The position numbers were made by a program, and so were the translations under genes. A model generated the notes under the pieces. The model was not told where the DNA came from. It saw only the letters and a list, made by a program, of their open reading frames with translations, and did not search any database. This document shows, piece after piece, positions 46,612 through 56,784 of a stretch of DNA of 64,000 nucleotides. Origin of the DNA: Arcobacter sp. F2176 (GTDB lineage Bacteria; Campylobacterota; Campylobacteria; Campylobacterales; Arcobacteraceae). The first letter of the stretch is position 1, and the number at the start of each line of letters is the position of its first letter. The stretch lies in assembly GCF_004116465.1 (NCBI RefSeq), contig NZ_PDJV01000001.1, positions 124,001-188,000 of the forward strand, given 5' to 3'.

Positions 46612-47909
46612 TAATCTAATGCCTCAGCTATCAATTCAATTGGATTTTTAAATACAACATCAACATCTGCTTGATACAAAGAATTTGTAATTTGCATTCT
46701 ACAGGCACTACATTCTGCACTTACAACTTGAGCTTTAGTCTCTTTTATCATTGCAGCTTTTGGTGCACCTGCTGCTTTTGCGAAGTCATATTTTTCAGTT
46801 TGCATAGTAACTCCTCCAAAACCACAACATCTATTTGAATCACTCATTTCTGTTAAAATATAATTTTGTTTTAATAAATCTCTTGGCTCTTTCCAAACAT
46901 TTTGCATCTTTTTAGCATGACAGGGATCATGATAAGTTACCACATCATCAATTTTTTTACCAGAGTTTGCTAGTACTTCTTTTAATTTTGTATTATTCTC
47001 AAGCCATTTTGTAGCCATAAACACTTTTTTAGATAGTTTTACAGCTCTTGCTTTCCACTGGGGTTGATTATGTAAATAGTGTTCCCAATCTTGATTAATC
47101 ATAGCACTACAGGTAGCTTCAGGAATAATTATGGCATCAACATCATCAATCCATGTTTCAAAATACTCTATATTTTTTTTAACTAAATAATCAACAGTAT
47201 CAAAATCACCTGTAAAATATGCAGGTGCACCACAGCATAATTGTTTTTTAGGAATAAAAATATCTATTTCTAATTTTTTTAAAATATCAACTAAACTATC
47301 ACCAATATTTGTATAACTATAATTTCCCATACAACCAATAAAAATAGCAACTCTATTTTTGATATTAGTATCTTTATTTACAACATTTGCAGGTATATTT
47401 TCCGGATATTTATTTAAAAATGTTCTTTTATCTGCATAAGGTAAGGCTCTATCTTTTTTTACAATTGGTAAAGAAAATCTAGGAACAGCTGAACTACTTT
47501 TTTCTTCTATTTTTATAGCACATGTTTGAAACATCCATCCAAGTTTAGACATAAAGTCCATAATCTTTCTATGTCTTAACAAAAAGAAAAAAGCTCTTTT
47601 ATACCAAGCTATTCCATATTTTTTTGCAATATCAGAACGAACTTGCTCAATAATCATATCTGTTGGTAAGTCATTTGGACAAACTTCAACACAGTTTGTA
47701 CATAAAAAACAGCTTTCGAATATATCTTTTGCTGTTTTATCTAACTCTAATTCATCTCTCTCATATGCACCTAATAAATCAATAAATCCTCTTGGACTTG
47801 TTGCTTCATCTTGATTTATATTAAATATTGTACATACAGGTTTACATTTTCCACATTTAACACAATCATCGCTAATGCTTGTATAATCAAATTTATTAAT
47901 TTCTTTCAT
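46611..47909 (-). CDS. GlcF/heterodisulfide-reductase-like Fe-S oxidoreductase subunit
   Basis: A 432-residue soluble protein with two 4Fe-4S motifs at the N-terminus (CVKCGKCKPVC and CFLCTNCVEVC) and two CCG domains (FIGCMGNY...LCCGAPAYF and HDPCHAKKM...CCGFGG). Such proteins pass electrons from a flavoprotein dehydrogenase (glycolate, lactate or glycerol-3-phosphate) to the quinone pool or a heterodisulfide. No dehydrogenase gene is adjacent, so the substrate is open. Overlaps hemN and lgt by one base each. Confidence 0.88.
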   Translation of the reverse strand: MKEINKFDYTSISDDCVKCGKCKPVCTIFNINQDEATSPRGFIDLLGAYERDELELDKTAKDIFESCFLCTNCVEVCPNDLPTDMIIEQVRSDIAKKYGIAWYKRAFFFLLRHRKIMDFMSKLGWMFQTCAIKIEEKSSSAVPRFSLPIVKKDRALPYADKRTFLNKYPENIPANVVNKDTNIKNRVAIFIGCMGNYSYTNIGDSLVDILKKLEIDIFIPKKQLCCGAPAYFTGDFDTVDYLVKKNIEYFETWIDDVDAIIIPEATCSAMINQDWEHYLHNQPQWKARAVKLSKKVFMATKWLENNTKLKEVLANSGKKIDDVVTYHDPCHAKKMQNVWKEPRDLLKQNYILTEMSDSNRCCGFGGVTMQTEKYDFAKAAGAPKAAMIKETKAQVVSAECSACRMQITNSLYQADVDVVFKNPIELIAEALD

Positions 47910-49276
47910 TATATAGTTTTACTAAACCTTCTTTTATTTTCAGGAATTTTTTTCAAATAAGCATCAAAAGGCATACAAATATTTCTTATTAGCATTGCAC
48001 CTGTTGGATTTACTTTTATAAACTCTTTATCTAATGTCATTAGTTCAGCTTCAATAAACTCATCTAAAGCATCCACATCTTCTTTGAAGTATTCAAAAAA
48101 ATCAATATGGAACTTCTCTTCAACTCTTTTAATATTTAAAGAGAAATTACTCATAAGTTCCATAATTACGAATTGTCTTAGTTGGTCATCTGCACTTAAT
48201 TTATAACCTTTAAATGTAGGTAGTTTACCATTATCTAAAGCCTCTTCATACTGTTTTAAATCTTTATAATTTTGTGCATAATAATCAACCCCATCACCAA
48301 TTGATGTAACACCAATACCTATTAAATCAGCTCCACCTTTAGTAGTGTAACCTTGAAAATTTCGATGTAATTCCCCTTTTTCAATTGCTTTAAAAAGTTC
48401 ATCATTTTCTTTTGCAAAATGATCCATACCTACCATTTTATAACCATTACTAGTAAAAAAATCAATAGTATCTTTTAAAATAAGTAGTTTTTCACTAGGT
48501 GGAGCAAAAGTAGTTTCATCAAACTTCCTCATAGTCTTCATAAGCCAAGGAACATGTGCATAATTAAATACTGCAAATCTATCTGCATCAAGTTTTACTA
48601 TTTTACGAAGTGTTTCATTAAATGTTTCTCTATTTTGATGTGGTAAACCATAAATCAAATCTATATTTATAGATTTGATTCCAGCTTCCCTAGCTATATT
48701 CACAACATTTTGAGTTGTTTCATATGGTTGGATTCTATGAATTGTTTTTTGAACTTCTTCATCTAAATCTTGAACTCCAAAACTAAGTCTATTACAGCCA
48801 CCTTTTTTAAGAACATCCATGTGCTCTTTTGTAAAATATCTTGGATCCACTTCACATGAGATTTCAGCATCACTACTAAAGTTTGGAAAACTTCTTTTTA
48901 TCATAGTAAAAACTTCATCTAATTGTTCAGGAGAAAAATATGTTGGTGTTCCTCCACCAAAGTGCATTTGAGTCACTAATCTTGAGGTATCTAACTTCTT
49001 TTCTAGTAGTTTTAACTCTTTTTGCAAGTACTTTAAATATCTTACTTTTTTATCTTCTTTAGATGTGAAAATAACATTACATCCACAGAAATAACAGGCA
49101 CTTCTACAAAATGGAAGATGAAGATACAATGAAAGATTTCTTGATGAATCTTGTTTTGAAAAAATATCTATTAAATCATCTTGTGAAAATTCTTCTGTAA
49201 ACTCAGGAGCTGTTGGATATGAAGTATATCTAGGTCCTGGCTTTGAGTATTTTTCGAATTTTTTAAAATCAATCAT
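47909..49276 (-). CDS. hemN: Oxygen-independent coproporphyrinogen III oxidase
   Basis: Radical SAM enzyme that converts coproporphyrinogen III to protoporphyrinogen IX without oxygen. The N-terminal [17 protein letters not shown] and the cluster motif [10 protein letters not shown] are typical of HemN, with FGGGTPTY and ISCEVDPR following. I favour the ATG at 49276 (455 aa): it directly precedes the family's usual first residues and has GGAAAAAG upstream. An ATG four codons earlier (49288) lacks a ribosome binding site. Overlaps argF by 8 bp. Confidence 0.95.
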   Translation of the reverse strand: MIDFKKFEKYSKPGPRYTSYPTAPEFTEEFSQDDLIDIFSKQDSSRNLSLYLHLPFCRSACYFCGCNVIFTSKEDKKVRYLKYLQKELKLLEKKLDTSRLVTQMHFGGGTPTYFSPEQLDEVFTMIKRSFPNFSSDAEISCEVDPRYFTKEHMDVLKKGGCNRLSFGVQDLDEEVQKTIHRIQPYETTQNVVNIAREAGIKSINIDLIYGLPHQNRETFNETLRKIVKLDADRFAVFNYAHVPWLMKTMRKFDETTFAPPSEKLLILKDTIDFFTSNGYKMVGMDHFAKENDELFKAIEKGELHRNFQGYTTKGGADLIGIGVTSIGDGVDYYAQNYKDLKQYEEALDNGKLPTFKGYKLSADDQLRQFVIMELMSNFSLNIKRVEEKFHIDFFEYFKEDVDALDEFIEAELMTLDKEFIKVNPTGAMLIRNICMPFDAYLKKIPENKRRFSKTI

Positions 49277-50195
49277 TTCTTTTTCCATCTAACCAAACCA
49301 TAACACCTTTTTGTGCATGTAGTCTATTTTCAGCTTCTTCAAATACTTTACTTTGAGGTCCTTCAAATACCTCTTCAGATACTTCATATTCTCTATATGC
49401 AGGTAAACAGTGTAAGAAAATAGCATCATTAGTTGCATAAGACATAAGCTTTGTATCTACAATATAACCTTCAAAATCTTTTACTCTTTTTTCTTTTTCA
49501 TCTTCTTGTCCCATTGATACCCAAGTATCAGTTGTAACAACAGTTGCATCTTTTATAGCTTCAATTGGATCATTTCCAATTATTATTTTTGCACCTGATT
49601 CTTTTGCAAATTCTAAAGCTTTATTTAAAATCTCTTGTTTAACTTCATAACCTTTAGGAGTAGCAATTCTAAGTTCAAATCCAAGTTTTGATGCTAACAT
49701 AAGCCATGAATGGGCTAAATTATTTCCATCTCCAACATATGCAGCAATCAAATCTTTATCTTTGCCTTCTTCCATAATTGTCATATAATCAGCCATAAGT
49801 TGTACTGGATGAAAATCATCAGTTAGTCCATTTATAACAGGTACTTTTGAATATTTTGTAAACTCTTCAAGCTTTGAGTGTTCAAAGGTTCTAATCATCA
49901 CCATATCAACCATTCTTGAAATAACTCGTGAAGTATCACTCATTGGTTCACCTCGTCCTAGTTGTATATCATTTGATGATAAGAATAGTCCTATCCCACC
50001 TAATTGATAAATACCTGTCTCAAAAGATACTCTTGTTCTTGTTGAACTTTTTTCAAAAATCATTCCAAGTACTTGTTTAGGTAAATACTCTTTAAAATTT
50101 CTTTGTTTTGTTTCAGCTTTTATTTGCTTTGATAGTTCTAGAATTTCTAATAATTCTTCTTTACTAAAATCTGCAATTGTTAAGAAATGTCTCAT
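49269..50195 (-). CDS. argF: Ornithine carbamoyltransferase
   Basis: Makes citrulline from ornithine and carbamoyl phosphate in arginine synthesis. The 308 residues carry [13 protein letters not shown] (carbamoyl phosphate site), [41 protein letters not shown] and the ornithine loop [11 protein letters not shown]. First gene of the argF-hemN-FeS-lgt run. The arginine product of ArgF feeds ArgG, encoded 14 kb away. Confidence 0.96.
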   Translation of the reverse strand: MRHFLTIADFSKEELLEILELSKQIKAETKQRNFKEYLPKQVLGMIFEKSSTRTRVSFETGIYQLGGIGLFLSSNDIQLGRGEPMSDTSRVISRMVDMVMIRTFEHSKLEEFTKYSKVPVINGLTDDFHPVQLMADYMTIMEEGKDKDLIAAYVGDGNNLAHSWLMLASKLGFELRIATPKGYEVKQEILNKALEFAKESGAKIIIGNDPIEAIKDATVVTTDTWVSMGQEDEKEKRVKDFEGYIVDTKLMSYATNDAIFLHCLPAYREYEVSEEVFEGPQSKVFEEAENRLHAQKGVMVWLDGKRND

Positions 50196-50308
50196 TCTAA
50201 TCCCTTGTTTTTATAAAAGCAAATATTATATTAGAATTGGCTTTATTTTAAACTTAATTATTAATATAGTTTACTTAAAAAATATAAATAAATTTCTTGT
50301 GAAAAGAC

Positions 50309-50368
50309 CTTAAAATGACACTTTAGTGACTTTTTAAGTAATGACAAATTAAGACAATATTACTTAAA
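50309..50368. promoter_or_regulatory. Overlapping inverted repeats in the argF-nrdD intergenic region
   Basis: A 30-nt imperfect palindrome at 50309-50338 pairs 12 of 15 positions (CTTAAAA...TTTTTAAG around CACT/AGTG). Its right arm is reused in a perfect 10-bp inverted repeat, TTTAAGTAAT (50333-50342) with ATTACTTAAA (50359-50368). The site lies 28-90 bases before nrdD in a 201-bp divergent gap and is a candidate operator. The protein that binds is unknown. Confidence 0.45.
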
Positions 50369-50396
50369 CTTTGCTTATTAGATTTAAGGGAAGAAA

Positions 50397-52511
50397 ATGG
50401 ATAAATATATATTCAAAAGGGATAAAGAAAAAGAGGAATACCAATCTTATAAAATAAAAGATGCAATTAAAAAGGCATTTAAAAGTGTACAAGTAAATTA
50501 TGATGAAAGAGTATTTTTTAATGTTGTTAATAAATTAGGATTAATTGAAGAATTATTTGTAGAAGATATTCAAGATATTATAGAAAAAGAACTTTATAAT
50601 TTTAATTATTATGAAGTAATGAAGTCATTTATGGTATATAGACATACTCATAAACTTCAAAGAGAGCATGTTTTAGGATTAAGTGAAGATACAACTTTTA
50701 TAAACTCAACACAAACTGTGGAAGAGTATATTTTAAAAAGTGATTGGAGAGTAAATGCTAATTCTAATACTGGATATTCACATGCTGGTCTTATAAATAA
50801 TAGTGCAGGTAAAATAATTGCAAATTATTGGCTTGATAAAATATACTCTAAAAAAGAGGGATATGCACATAGAAATGCTGATTATCATATCCATGATTTG
50901 GATTGTTTAAGTGGATATTGTGCAGGTTGGAGTTTAAGAATTTTACTTGATGAAGGATTTAATCAGGTTAGAGGAAGAGTAGAAAGCACTGCTCCAAATC
51001 ATTTTAGAGAAGCTTTAGGACAAATGGCAAATTTCTTAGGAATATTACAAAGTGAGTGGGCAGGAGCTCAAGCTTTTAGTAGCTTTGATACTTATTTAGC
51101 TCCTTATGTATTTAAAGATAACTTAGAATATAAAGAGATAAAAAAAGCTATTCGAAGTTTTATTTATAATCTAAATGTTCCAGCGCGTTGGGGACAAAGC
51201 CCTTTTACAAATGTCACTATTGATTGGACTGTTCCAAATGATTTAAAAGATCAAATTCCAACACGAAATCAGAAACATCTTTTTAAAGACTTTGAAGATG
51301 AAATTCTTTTAAAAAAACTAAGAATTAAAGGTTATACCTCATTTGAAGAGTTAACCTACAAAGATTTTCAAAATGAGATGAATCTTATAAATAAAGCCTA
51401 TTATGAAATAATGACAGAAGGGGATAAAACAGGTCAACCTTTTACTTTTCCTATTCCTACAGTTAATATCACTGAAGATTTTGATTGGTATGGTGAAAAT
51501 ACAGATTTATTATTTGAAAATACAGCAAAGATTGGAAGTTCATATTTTCAAAACTTTGTGGGTAGCCAATATGTCAAAGATGAAAATGGAAATTTAATTC
51601 CAAATGAAAAAGCTTATAAACCAGGTCATGTTAGAAGTATGTGTTGTAGATTACAACTTGACTTAAGAGAACTTCTTAAAAGAGGAGGTGGTTTATTTGG
51701 AAGTGCTGAAATGACAGGAAGTATTGGTGTCGTTACTATCAATATGGCTAGGCTGGGATACTTGTATAAAGGAGATATAAATAGTCTACTTAAAAAACTA
51801 GAAGAGTTAATGGACTTAGCAAAATCTACATTAGAGAAAAAAAGAGTTTTTATTCAAGATATGTATGAAAGGGGTCTTTTCCCATATACAAAAAGGTATC
51901 TAAAAGGATTTAATAATCACTTTTCAACTATTGGTGTAAATGGTATGAATGAAATGTTAAAAAACTATTTTTCTAATAAAGTTGATATGTCTTCAGATAT
52001 TGGAAATGATTTTTGTATCCAAATATTAGATTTTATGAGAGATAAAATGATTCAATATCAAGAAGAGACTGGTAATCTATATAATCTTGAAGCAACACCA
52101 GCTGAGGGTACAACTTATAGATTTGCAAAAGAAGATAAAAAAAGATTTAAAGATATCATTCAAGCTGGATTTGATAAAAATATCTACTATACAAACTCTT
52201 CTCAACTTCCAGCAAATTATACTGATGACCCTTTTGAAGCATTAACTCTACAAGATGACCTTCAATGTAAATATACAGGTGGAACAGTTTTACACTTATA
52301 CATGAATGAAAAAATTTCATCTGTTGAAGCTTGTAGAAAATTTGTAAAAAATGTACTTACAAACTTTAGGCTTCCGTATATAACAGTTACTCCCTTATTC
52401 TCTATTTGTGAAAAACATGGTTATATAAGTGGAGAACATGAATTTTGTCCAAAATGTGATGAAGAAATTTTAAAACAGGAGATTAAAGATGAATTATCAA
52501 GAATTGCTTAA
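50397..52511 (+). CDS. nrdD: Anaerobic ribonucleoside-triphosphate reductase, catalytic part lacking the glycyl-radical segment
   Basis: Class III ribonucleotide reductase that makes deoxynucleotides without oxygen. An ATP-cone (about 1-95) precedes the barrel with HIHDLDCLSGYC (Cys 170 and 175) and RSMCCRLQLDLRELL. The C-terminal zinc site is C671 in ICEKHGY and CPKC at 684-687. In full-length family members the glycyl-radical motif follows within a few residues; here the frame stops at 704. The missing segment is encoded by the next ORF (52489-52653), which overlaps by 23 bp. AAGGGAAG precedes the start. Confidence 0.94.
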   Translation: MDKYIFKRDKEKEEYQSYKIKDAIKKAFKSVQVNYDERVFFNVVNKLGLIEELFVEDIQDIIEKELYNFNYYEVMKSFMVYRHTHKLQREHVLGLSEDTTFINSTQTVEEYILKSDWRVNANSNTGYSHAGLINNSAGKIIANYWLDKIYSKKEGYAHRNADYHIHDLDCLSGYCAGWSLRILLDEGFNQVRGRVESTAPNHFREALGQMANFLGILQSEWAGAQAFSSFDTYLAPYVFKDNLEYKEIKKAIRSFIYNLNVPARWGQSPFTNVTIDWTVPNDLKDQIPTRNQKHLFKDFEDEILLKKLRIKGYTSFEELTYKDFQNEMNLINKAYYEIMTEGDKTGQPFTFPIPTVNITEDFDWYGENTDLLFENTAKIGSSYFQNFVGSQYVKDENGNLIPNEKAYKPGHVRSMCCRLQLDLRELLKRGGGLFGSAEMTGSIGVVTINMARLGYLYKGDINSLLKKLEELMDLAKSTLEKKRVFIQDMYERGLFPYTKRYLKGFNNHFSTIGVNGMNEMLKNYFSNKVDMSSDIGNDFCIQILDFMRDKMIQYQEETGNLYNLEATPAEGTTYRFAKEDKKRFKDIIQAGFDKNIYYTNSSQLPANYTDDPFEALTLQDDLQCKYTGGTVLHLYMNEKISSVEACRKFVKNVLTNFRLPYITVTPLFSICEKHGYISGEHEFCPKCDEEILKQEIKDELSRIA

Positions 52512-52653
52512 AAAAAATAGTGAAAAAAGAACAAAATGTATAGTTTATACTAGAGTTATGGGTTATCATAGACCAGTTGAAAGCTTTAATATAGGTAAAA
52601 AAGGTGAACATAAAGAAAGACTCAAATTTGTTGAATCAAAAAATTGTTTATGA
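52489..52653 (+). CDS. Separate glycyl-radical domain of NrdD (54 aa)
   Basis: A 54-codon gene with AGGAG seven bases before the ATG. Residues 17-47 read CIVYTRVMGYHRPVES followed by FNIGKKGEHKER, the pattern that normally ends class III reductases: Gly25 in RVMGY corresponds to the radical glycine. It overlaps the nrdD end by 23 bp and the nrdG start region by 26-50 bp, each in another frame, so the operon is translated in a coupled way. The good ribosome binding site and intact motif argue for a real gene and not for debris of a frameshift. The complex presumably forms in trans. Confidence 0.85.
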   Translation: MNYQELLKKNSEKRTKCIVYTRVMGYHRPVESFNIGKKGEHKERLKFVESKNCL

Positions 52654-53308
52654 TTTTACAAAATTTACAACTACAGATTACACAGGATATTTATCTTGTG
52701 TAATCTGGTTTAAAGGGTGTAATATGAGATGTCAGTATTGTTATAATGATGATATTGTATTTTCTAAAAATGGTAATTACACTTTAAATGATATTTTAAC
52801 TTTTTTGAAAAATAGAGTAGGGATGCTTGATGCTGTTGTTTTATCAGGAGGAGAAGCTACACTTTATGATTTAAGTGATTTTTGCAAAAAAATAAAAGAA
52901 TTAGGATTTAAAATAAAATTAGATACAAATGGCACAAATTTTACATTAATAGAAAAACTCACAAAAGAAAAACTTATAGATTATATGGCAATTGATTTTA
53001 AAGCACCAAAATATAAATACAAAACAATAACAGGCATAAATGCATACACTAAGTTTATTAATATAATAAAATATTTAATAACTATTAATTTCACTTTTGA
53101 ACTTAGAACTACAGTTAATTCAAGCTTGTTAGATGAAAATGATCTAAACAATATGATAAATATACTTACTAATTTGGGATATCAAAATACATACTATTTA
53201 CAAAATTTTTTACAAACTAGTTCAAATATTGGAAATATTCAAAAACAAAGAGATATAAATAAAGAAGAACTTATACAAAATAGTTTAACTATTCAATGGA
53301 GAAATTAA
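52604..53308 (+). CDS. nrdG: Anaerobic ribonucleotide reductase activating protein (NrdG2-type radical SAM)
   Basis: Radical SAM enzyme that generates the glycyl radical on NrdD. The cluster motif is CNMRCQYC in WFKGCNMRCQYCYND, followed by LSGGEATL and KLDTNG, as in the TIGR02495-like NrdG group. It could start at the GTG at 52604 or at a TTG at 52628, which is closer to the family's usual beginning (YDFTKFTTTDY); neither has a strong ribosome binding site, consistent with coupling to the small gene upstream. Its 3' end overlaps the convergent response regulator by 24 bp. Confidence 0.92.
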   Translation: MNIKKDSNLLNQKIVYDFTKFTTTDYTGYLSCVIWFKGCNMRCQYCYNDDIVFSKNGNYTLNDILTFLKNRVGMLDAVVLSGGEATLYDLSDFCKKIKELGFKIKLDTNGTNFTLIEKLTKEKLIDYMAIDFKAPKYKYKTITGINAYTKFINIIKYLITINFTFELRTTVNSSLLDENDLNNMINILTNLGYQNTYYLQNFLQTSSNIGNIQKQRDINKEELIQNSLTIQWRN

Positions 53309-53965
53309 ATATCCTTGACCTAAGACATTTTCAATAATATCTTTAGACATTTTTAATCTTAATCTTTTTATAAAAGTTCTAAGTCTCTCATCACTTACTT
53401 CATCACTCCAAAGTGTAGATTTGATTTCTTCAGGACTTACAATAGTATTTTGATTCTTGATTAATAAATATAGAAAATCCTTTTCTCGCTTTGTAATATT
53501 TACAATTTTTCCATTTTCATACAAAGTCATAGTATTATTATCAAAGGTAAAATTCTCTTTTAATCGTACTCTTTTTTGTTTATTTATCTTAGGTGCTATT
53601 TTCCTAATATGCTCGATAAGTTCTTCTGGATCAAAAGGTTTAATAAAATATTTATTTATTCCTATATCAATAGCTTTTAATAACTTGTCTTTATCAGAAT
53701 GAGCACTTAATACAATAATAGGAATTGATTCATCAAACTCTTTTATTTTTTGTGTCATTTCCAAACCATCACAAAGTGGCATCATAATATCAGTTATTAT
53801 AATATCAGGCTTAAATGATTTAAACTTTTTTAAACCTTCTTTACCATCTTTAGCAATAATTACAGAGAAAAAATAATCATTTATAGCATCTTTTAAAAGT
53901 TGAGCTAATCTTTTTTCATCTTCAACTATTAGTATTTTTAAATATTTTAATAACTTATCTTTCAT
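53285..53965 (-). CDS. OmpR-type response regulator
   Basis: A 226-residue regulator with a complete receiver (IVEDEKR, acceptor Asp in IITDIMMPLCDG, FIKPFD) and a C-terminal winged-helix DNA-binding domain (ITKREKDFLYLLIKNQNTIV and RTFIKRLRLKM). It follows the kinase gene by 7 bp on the same strand and is surely its partner. Targets unknown. Confidence 0.93.
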   Translation of the reverse strand: MKDKLLKYLKILIVEDEKRLAQLLKDAINDYFFSVIIAKDGKEGLKKFKSFKPDIIITDIMMPLCDGLEMTQKIKEFDESIPIIVLSAHSDKDKLLKAIDIGINKYFIKPFDPEELIEHIRKIAPKINKQKRVRLKENFTFDNNTMTLYENGKIVNITKREKDFLYLLIKNQNTIVSPEEIKSTLWSDEVSDERLRTFIKRLRLKMSKDIIENVLGQGYLISPLNS

Positions 53966-53972
53966 ATTCTTC

Positions 53973-55184
53973 CTAATTATTTAAGGGGATAAAAATTGTA
54001 AAATTAGAACCATTTTCAAAGTTTTTATGAATTAGCTCACCTTCTAAACTTTTTTCAATAATCATTTTTGACATAAACAATCCCAATCCTGTACCTTGAC
54101 TTTTATGTTTTGTTGTAAAATAAGGGTCAAATATTTTATCTAAGTTATCTTTACTAATTCCACCTGCATTATCTATTATTTCTAGCTTTGCATATTTTTT
54201 GCCTAAAAATTTTTCTTCACTTAACTTTATTTGTATGATTTTTTTATCTGTATGGTTAAGTATAAAGGCATCTTTTGAGTTTTGAATTAGATTAATAATC
54301 ACTTGAGTAAGTTCATTTAATACACCTAGAACTTGATAATTTAATGGTACATCTATATTTAAGTTTATATCTTTTATAACTTTCTTTAAAATTAAAATAG
54401 CTTCATCAACTGCTTTTTTTATCTCAAAACTTTTTTTATCTTTTTGTGGATTAAAAAAGTTTGAAAAATCATCTATTGTAGAAGACATACTAGATATCAA
54501 ATTTTTGCTCTCAATATAAAGCTCATCTAGTTTCTCTTTTTCATTTGTATTAAAGAACTTTTTCATATTAAAAAGTGTAAGATTAAGCTCAGTTAAAGGT
54601 TGTCTCCATTGGTGAGCAATATTTCCTAACATTTGACCTAAACTTGCCATTCTTGATTGTAGAAATAGAAGTTTTTGTTTCTCTTCATTCTTTATAATTT
54701 CTTCTTTTACTCTATGTTCCAAAGTTTTATTTAATTCTTTTAACTCTTTTGTTTTATAAAAAACTCTATTTTCTAAATCTTTATTTAATTCTTCTAACTC
54801 TATTTCTTTTTTTTCTAATCTTTTTTTTAATTCAACTTCTTCTGTTACATCATATCTTATAGCAATAAACTCTTTTATTTTATCATTTTCATCTAAAATA
54901 GGAGTAATCGTAGTATTTAAATAAACAGTTTTCCCATCTTTTGTGAGATTTTTAACTGTAGCTTTGTATGGTTTTTTATTTAAAATAGTATCCCAAAGTA
55001 GAGTAAAGTTACTCTTTGGGATATCGGGATGTCTTACAATATTATGATTTGAACCAATTAATTCTTCATATTTATATCCAGAAATTTTGCAAAACTCATC
55101 ATTGACAAAAGTTATTATTCCATTAATATCAGTTTTTGATACTATATTTGAATTTTCAATTGCCTCTTGATAAGTTTGGCTCAT
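53973..55184 (-). CDS. PAS-domain histidine kinase paired with the adjacent regulator
   Basis: A 403-residue cytoplasmic kinase. One PAS domain (about 10-125: TDINGIITFVNDEFCKISGYKYEELIGSNH), a coiled-coil signalling helix (about 125-185), the H-box IAHQWRQPLTELN and a HATPase domain with NAGGISKDNL and GTGLGLFM. The PAS resembles aerotaxis-type sensors, so a redox cue is possible. It begins one base after hemB ends, linking it to heme synthesis by transcription. Confidence 0.91.
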   Translation of the reverse strand: MSQTYQEAIENSNIVSKTDINGIITFVNDEFCKISGYKYEELIGSNHNIVRHPDIPKSNFTLLWDTILNKKPYKATVKNLTKDGKTVYLNTTITPILDENDKIKEFIAIRYDVTEEVELKKRLEKKEIELEELNKDLENRVFYKTKELKELNKTLEHRVKEEIIKNEEKQKLLFLQSRMASLGQMLGNIAHQWRQPLTELNLTLFNMKKFFNTNEKEKLDELYIESKNLISSMSSTIDDFSNFFNPQKDKKSFEIKKAVDEAILILKKVIKDINLNIDVPLNYQVLGVLNELTQVIINLIQNSKDAFILNHTDKKIIQIKLSEEKFLGKKYAKLEIIDNAGGISKDNLDKIFDPYFTTKHKSQGTGLGLFMSKMIIEKSLEGELIHKNFENGSNFTIFIPLNN

Positions 55185-55185
55185 T

Positions 55186-56160
55186 TTATTTTCTATTTAA
55201 AAGCTCACAAGCTTCTTTTGCATGATATGAAATAATAATATCAGCACCCGCTCTTTTAAAAGACACTAAAGTTTCCATCATAGTTCTTTCATAATCAATT
55301 AACCCAGCAATTCCTGCATTTTTAAGTAAGGCATATTCTCCACTTACATTATAAACTGCTAATGGTAGATTTGAACTATTTCTAATATCTCTTACAATAT
55401 CCAAATATGCTAATGCTGGTTTTACCATAAGTATATCTGCACCTTGATTTTCATCTTGAATTGATTCTTCAATAGCTTCTCTTCTATTTGCTGGATTCAT
55501 TTGATAAGATCTTCTATCACCAAAAGATGGAGTTGAATCAGCAACATCTCTAAATGGACCATAATAAGCACTTGCAAATTTAGTAGAATATGCCATGATG
55601 GGTAAATCAGTAAATCCATTTTCATCTAAAGCAGTTCTTAAAGTTTCAATAATACCATCCATCATTCCACTAGGAGCTATCATATCAGCACCAGCACGTG
55701 CATGAACAAGAGCTTGTTGGGCAGATATTTCTAATGTTTTATCATTATCAACTGTTTGAGTTTTTGGGTCAAGTATTCCACAATGTCCATGGTCTGTATA
55801 TTCACAAAAACACAAATCAGTAGATACAAACATAGTAGGGAACTTCTCTTTTACAGCTCTTATTGTTCTTGCTATTATACTTTCATCACACAAACATTCA
55901 CTTCCTACAGAGTCTTTAACATCTGGAATACCAAATAAAATAATTGAATTTAAACCTATACTTTGAATATATTCACACTCTTTTAAAATCTCATCAATAC
56001 TCATTTGAAAAACACCTGGCATAGATGCAACTTCAGTTTTAATACCATTTCCTTCAACTACAAATAGTGGATATATAAAATCATTTGGGCTTAGGTTTGT
56101 TTCTTGCACTAGTGCTCTTAAATTTTCATTAATTCTTAATCTTCTTAATCTTTTAAACAT
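55186..56160 (-). CDS. hemB: Delta-aminolevulinic acid dehydratase (porphobilinogen synthase)
   Basis: Condenses two 5-aminolevulinate molecules to porphobilinogen in heme synthesis. The 324 residues show [16 protein letters not shown], the metal-binding [13 protein letters not shown] region, [10 protein letters not shown], the Schiff-base lysines in [14 protein letters not shown] and VKPALAYLD, and YNVSGEYAL. Divergent from ribA. First gene of a unit with the PAS kinase and regulator. Confidence 0.96.
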   Translation of the reverse strand: MFKRLRRLRINENLRALVQETNLSPNDFIYPLFVVEGNGIKTEVASMPGVFQMSIDEILKECEYIQSIGLNSIILFGIPDVKDSVGSECLCDESIIARTIRAVKEKFPTMFVSTDLCFCEYTDHGHCGILDPKTQTVDNDKTLEISAQQALVHARAGADMIAPSGMMDGIIETLRTALDENGFTDLPIMAYSTKFASAYYGPFRDVADSTPSFGDRRSYQMNPANRREAIEESIQDENQGADILMVKPALAYLDIVRDIRNSSNLPLAVYNVSGEYALLKNAGIAGLIDYERTMMETLVSFKRAGADIIISYHAKEACELLNRK

Positions 56161-56179
56161 TCTATTTACCTCTTTTAGA

Positions 56180-56185
56180 TATAAT
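56180..56185 (+). promoter_or_regulatory. -10 box upstream of ribA
   Basis: TATAAT, 35 bases before the ribA ATG in the 60-bp divergent gap. No FMN riboswitch would fit in the remaining leader. Confidence 0.45.
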
Positions 56186-56220
56186 CTGCACCATTTTAAC
56201 AGTTTAAGGTTTAAAAAGAT

Positions 56221-56784
56221 ATGAATATAGAAGAATCAAATATTGCAAATTTACCAACAACACATGGTAATTTTCAAATACAATCTTTTAAAGAACATCA
56301 CAAAGAACATTTAGTAATTTTTTCAAAAAATTTAGGTGATGTTGTAAATGTAAGAGTACATTCAGAATGCTTAACAGGAGATGCAATTGGCTCATTAAAG
56401 TGTGATTGCCAAGCCCAATTAAATTTCTCATTAGATTATATAAATAAAAATAGTGGTATGGTTATATACTTAAGACAAGAAGGAAGAAATATAGGTTTAC
56501 TTAATAAAGTAAATGCTTATGCCCTACAAGATAAAGGATTTAATACAATCGAAGCAAATCATCAATTAGGTTTTCAAGCTGATGAAAGAACTTATGAAAT
56601 AGTAGAATATATTTTAAATAAATTTAATATCAAAAAAATAAATTTAATAACAAATAATCCGCATAAAATTGAAAGTTTAGCTAATATAGAAATTGTAAAA
56701 AGAATTCCCGTAGTTGTGGGAGAAAATGAGAATAATAAAGGCTATTTAAAAGTCAAAAAAGAAGAAATGGGGCATTTGCTATAG
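56221..56784 (+). CDS. ribA: GTP cyclohydrolase II
   Basis: Opens the ring of GTP in the first step of riboflavin synthesis. It is a single-domain form of 187 residues, without a RibB part. The zinc-site cysteines are in [15 protein letters not shown], the catalytic region in [20 protein letters not shown], and the C-terminal NNPHKIESL is also conserved. Stop and start overlap with rsmG by one base. Confidence 0.95.
   Translation: MNIEESNIANLPTTHGNFQIQSFKEHHKEHLVIFSKNLGDVVNVRVHSECLTGDAIGSLKCDCQAQLNFSLDYINKNSGMVIYLRQEGRNIGLLNKVNAYALQDKGFNTIEANHQLGFQADERTYEIVEYILNKFNIKKINLITNNPHKIESLANIEIVKRIPVVVGENENNKGYLKVKKEEMGHLL

Noticed and set aside
52490-52530. Programmed ribosomal frameshift joining nrdD to the glycyl-radical ORF
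   Set aside because: The A-run that could be slippery lies after the nrdD stop, and the small ORF has its own well-placed AGGAG and ATG. Re-initiation is the simpler reading, though a +1 shift at the stop is not excluded.
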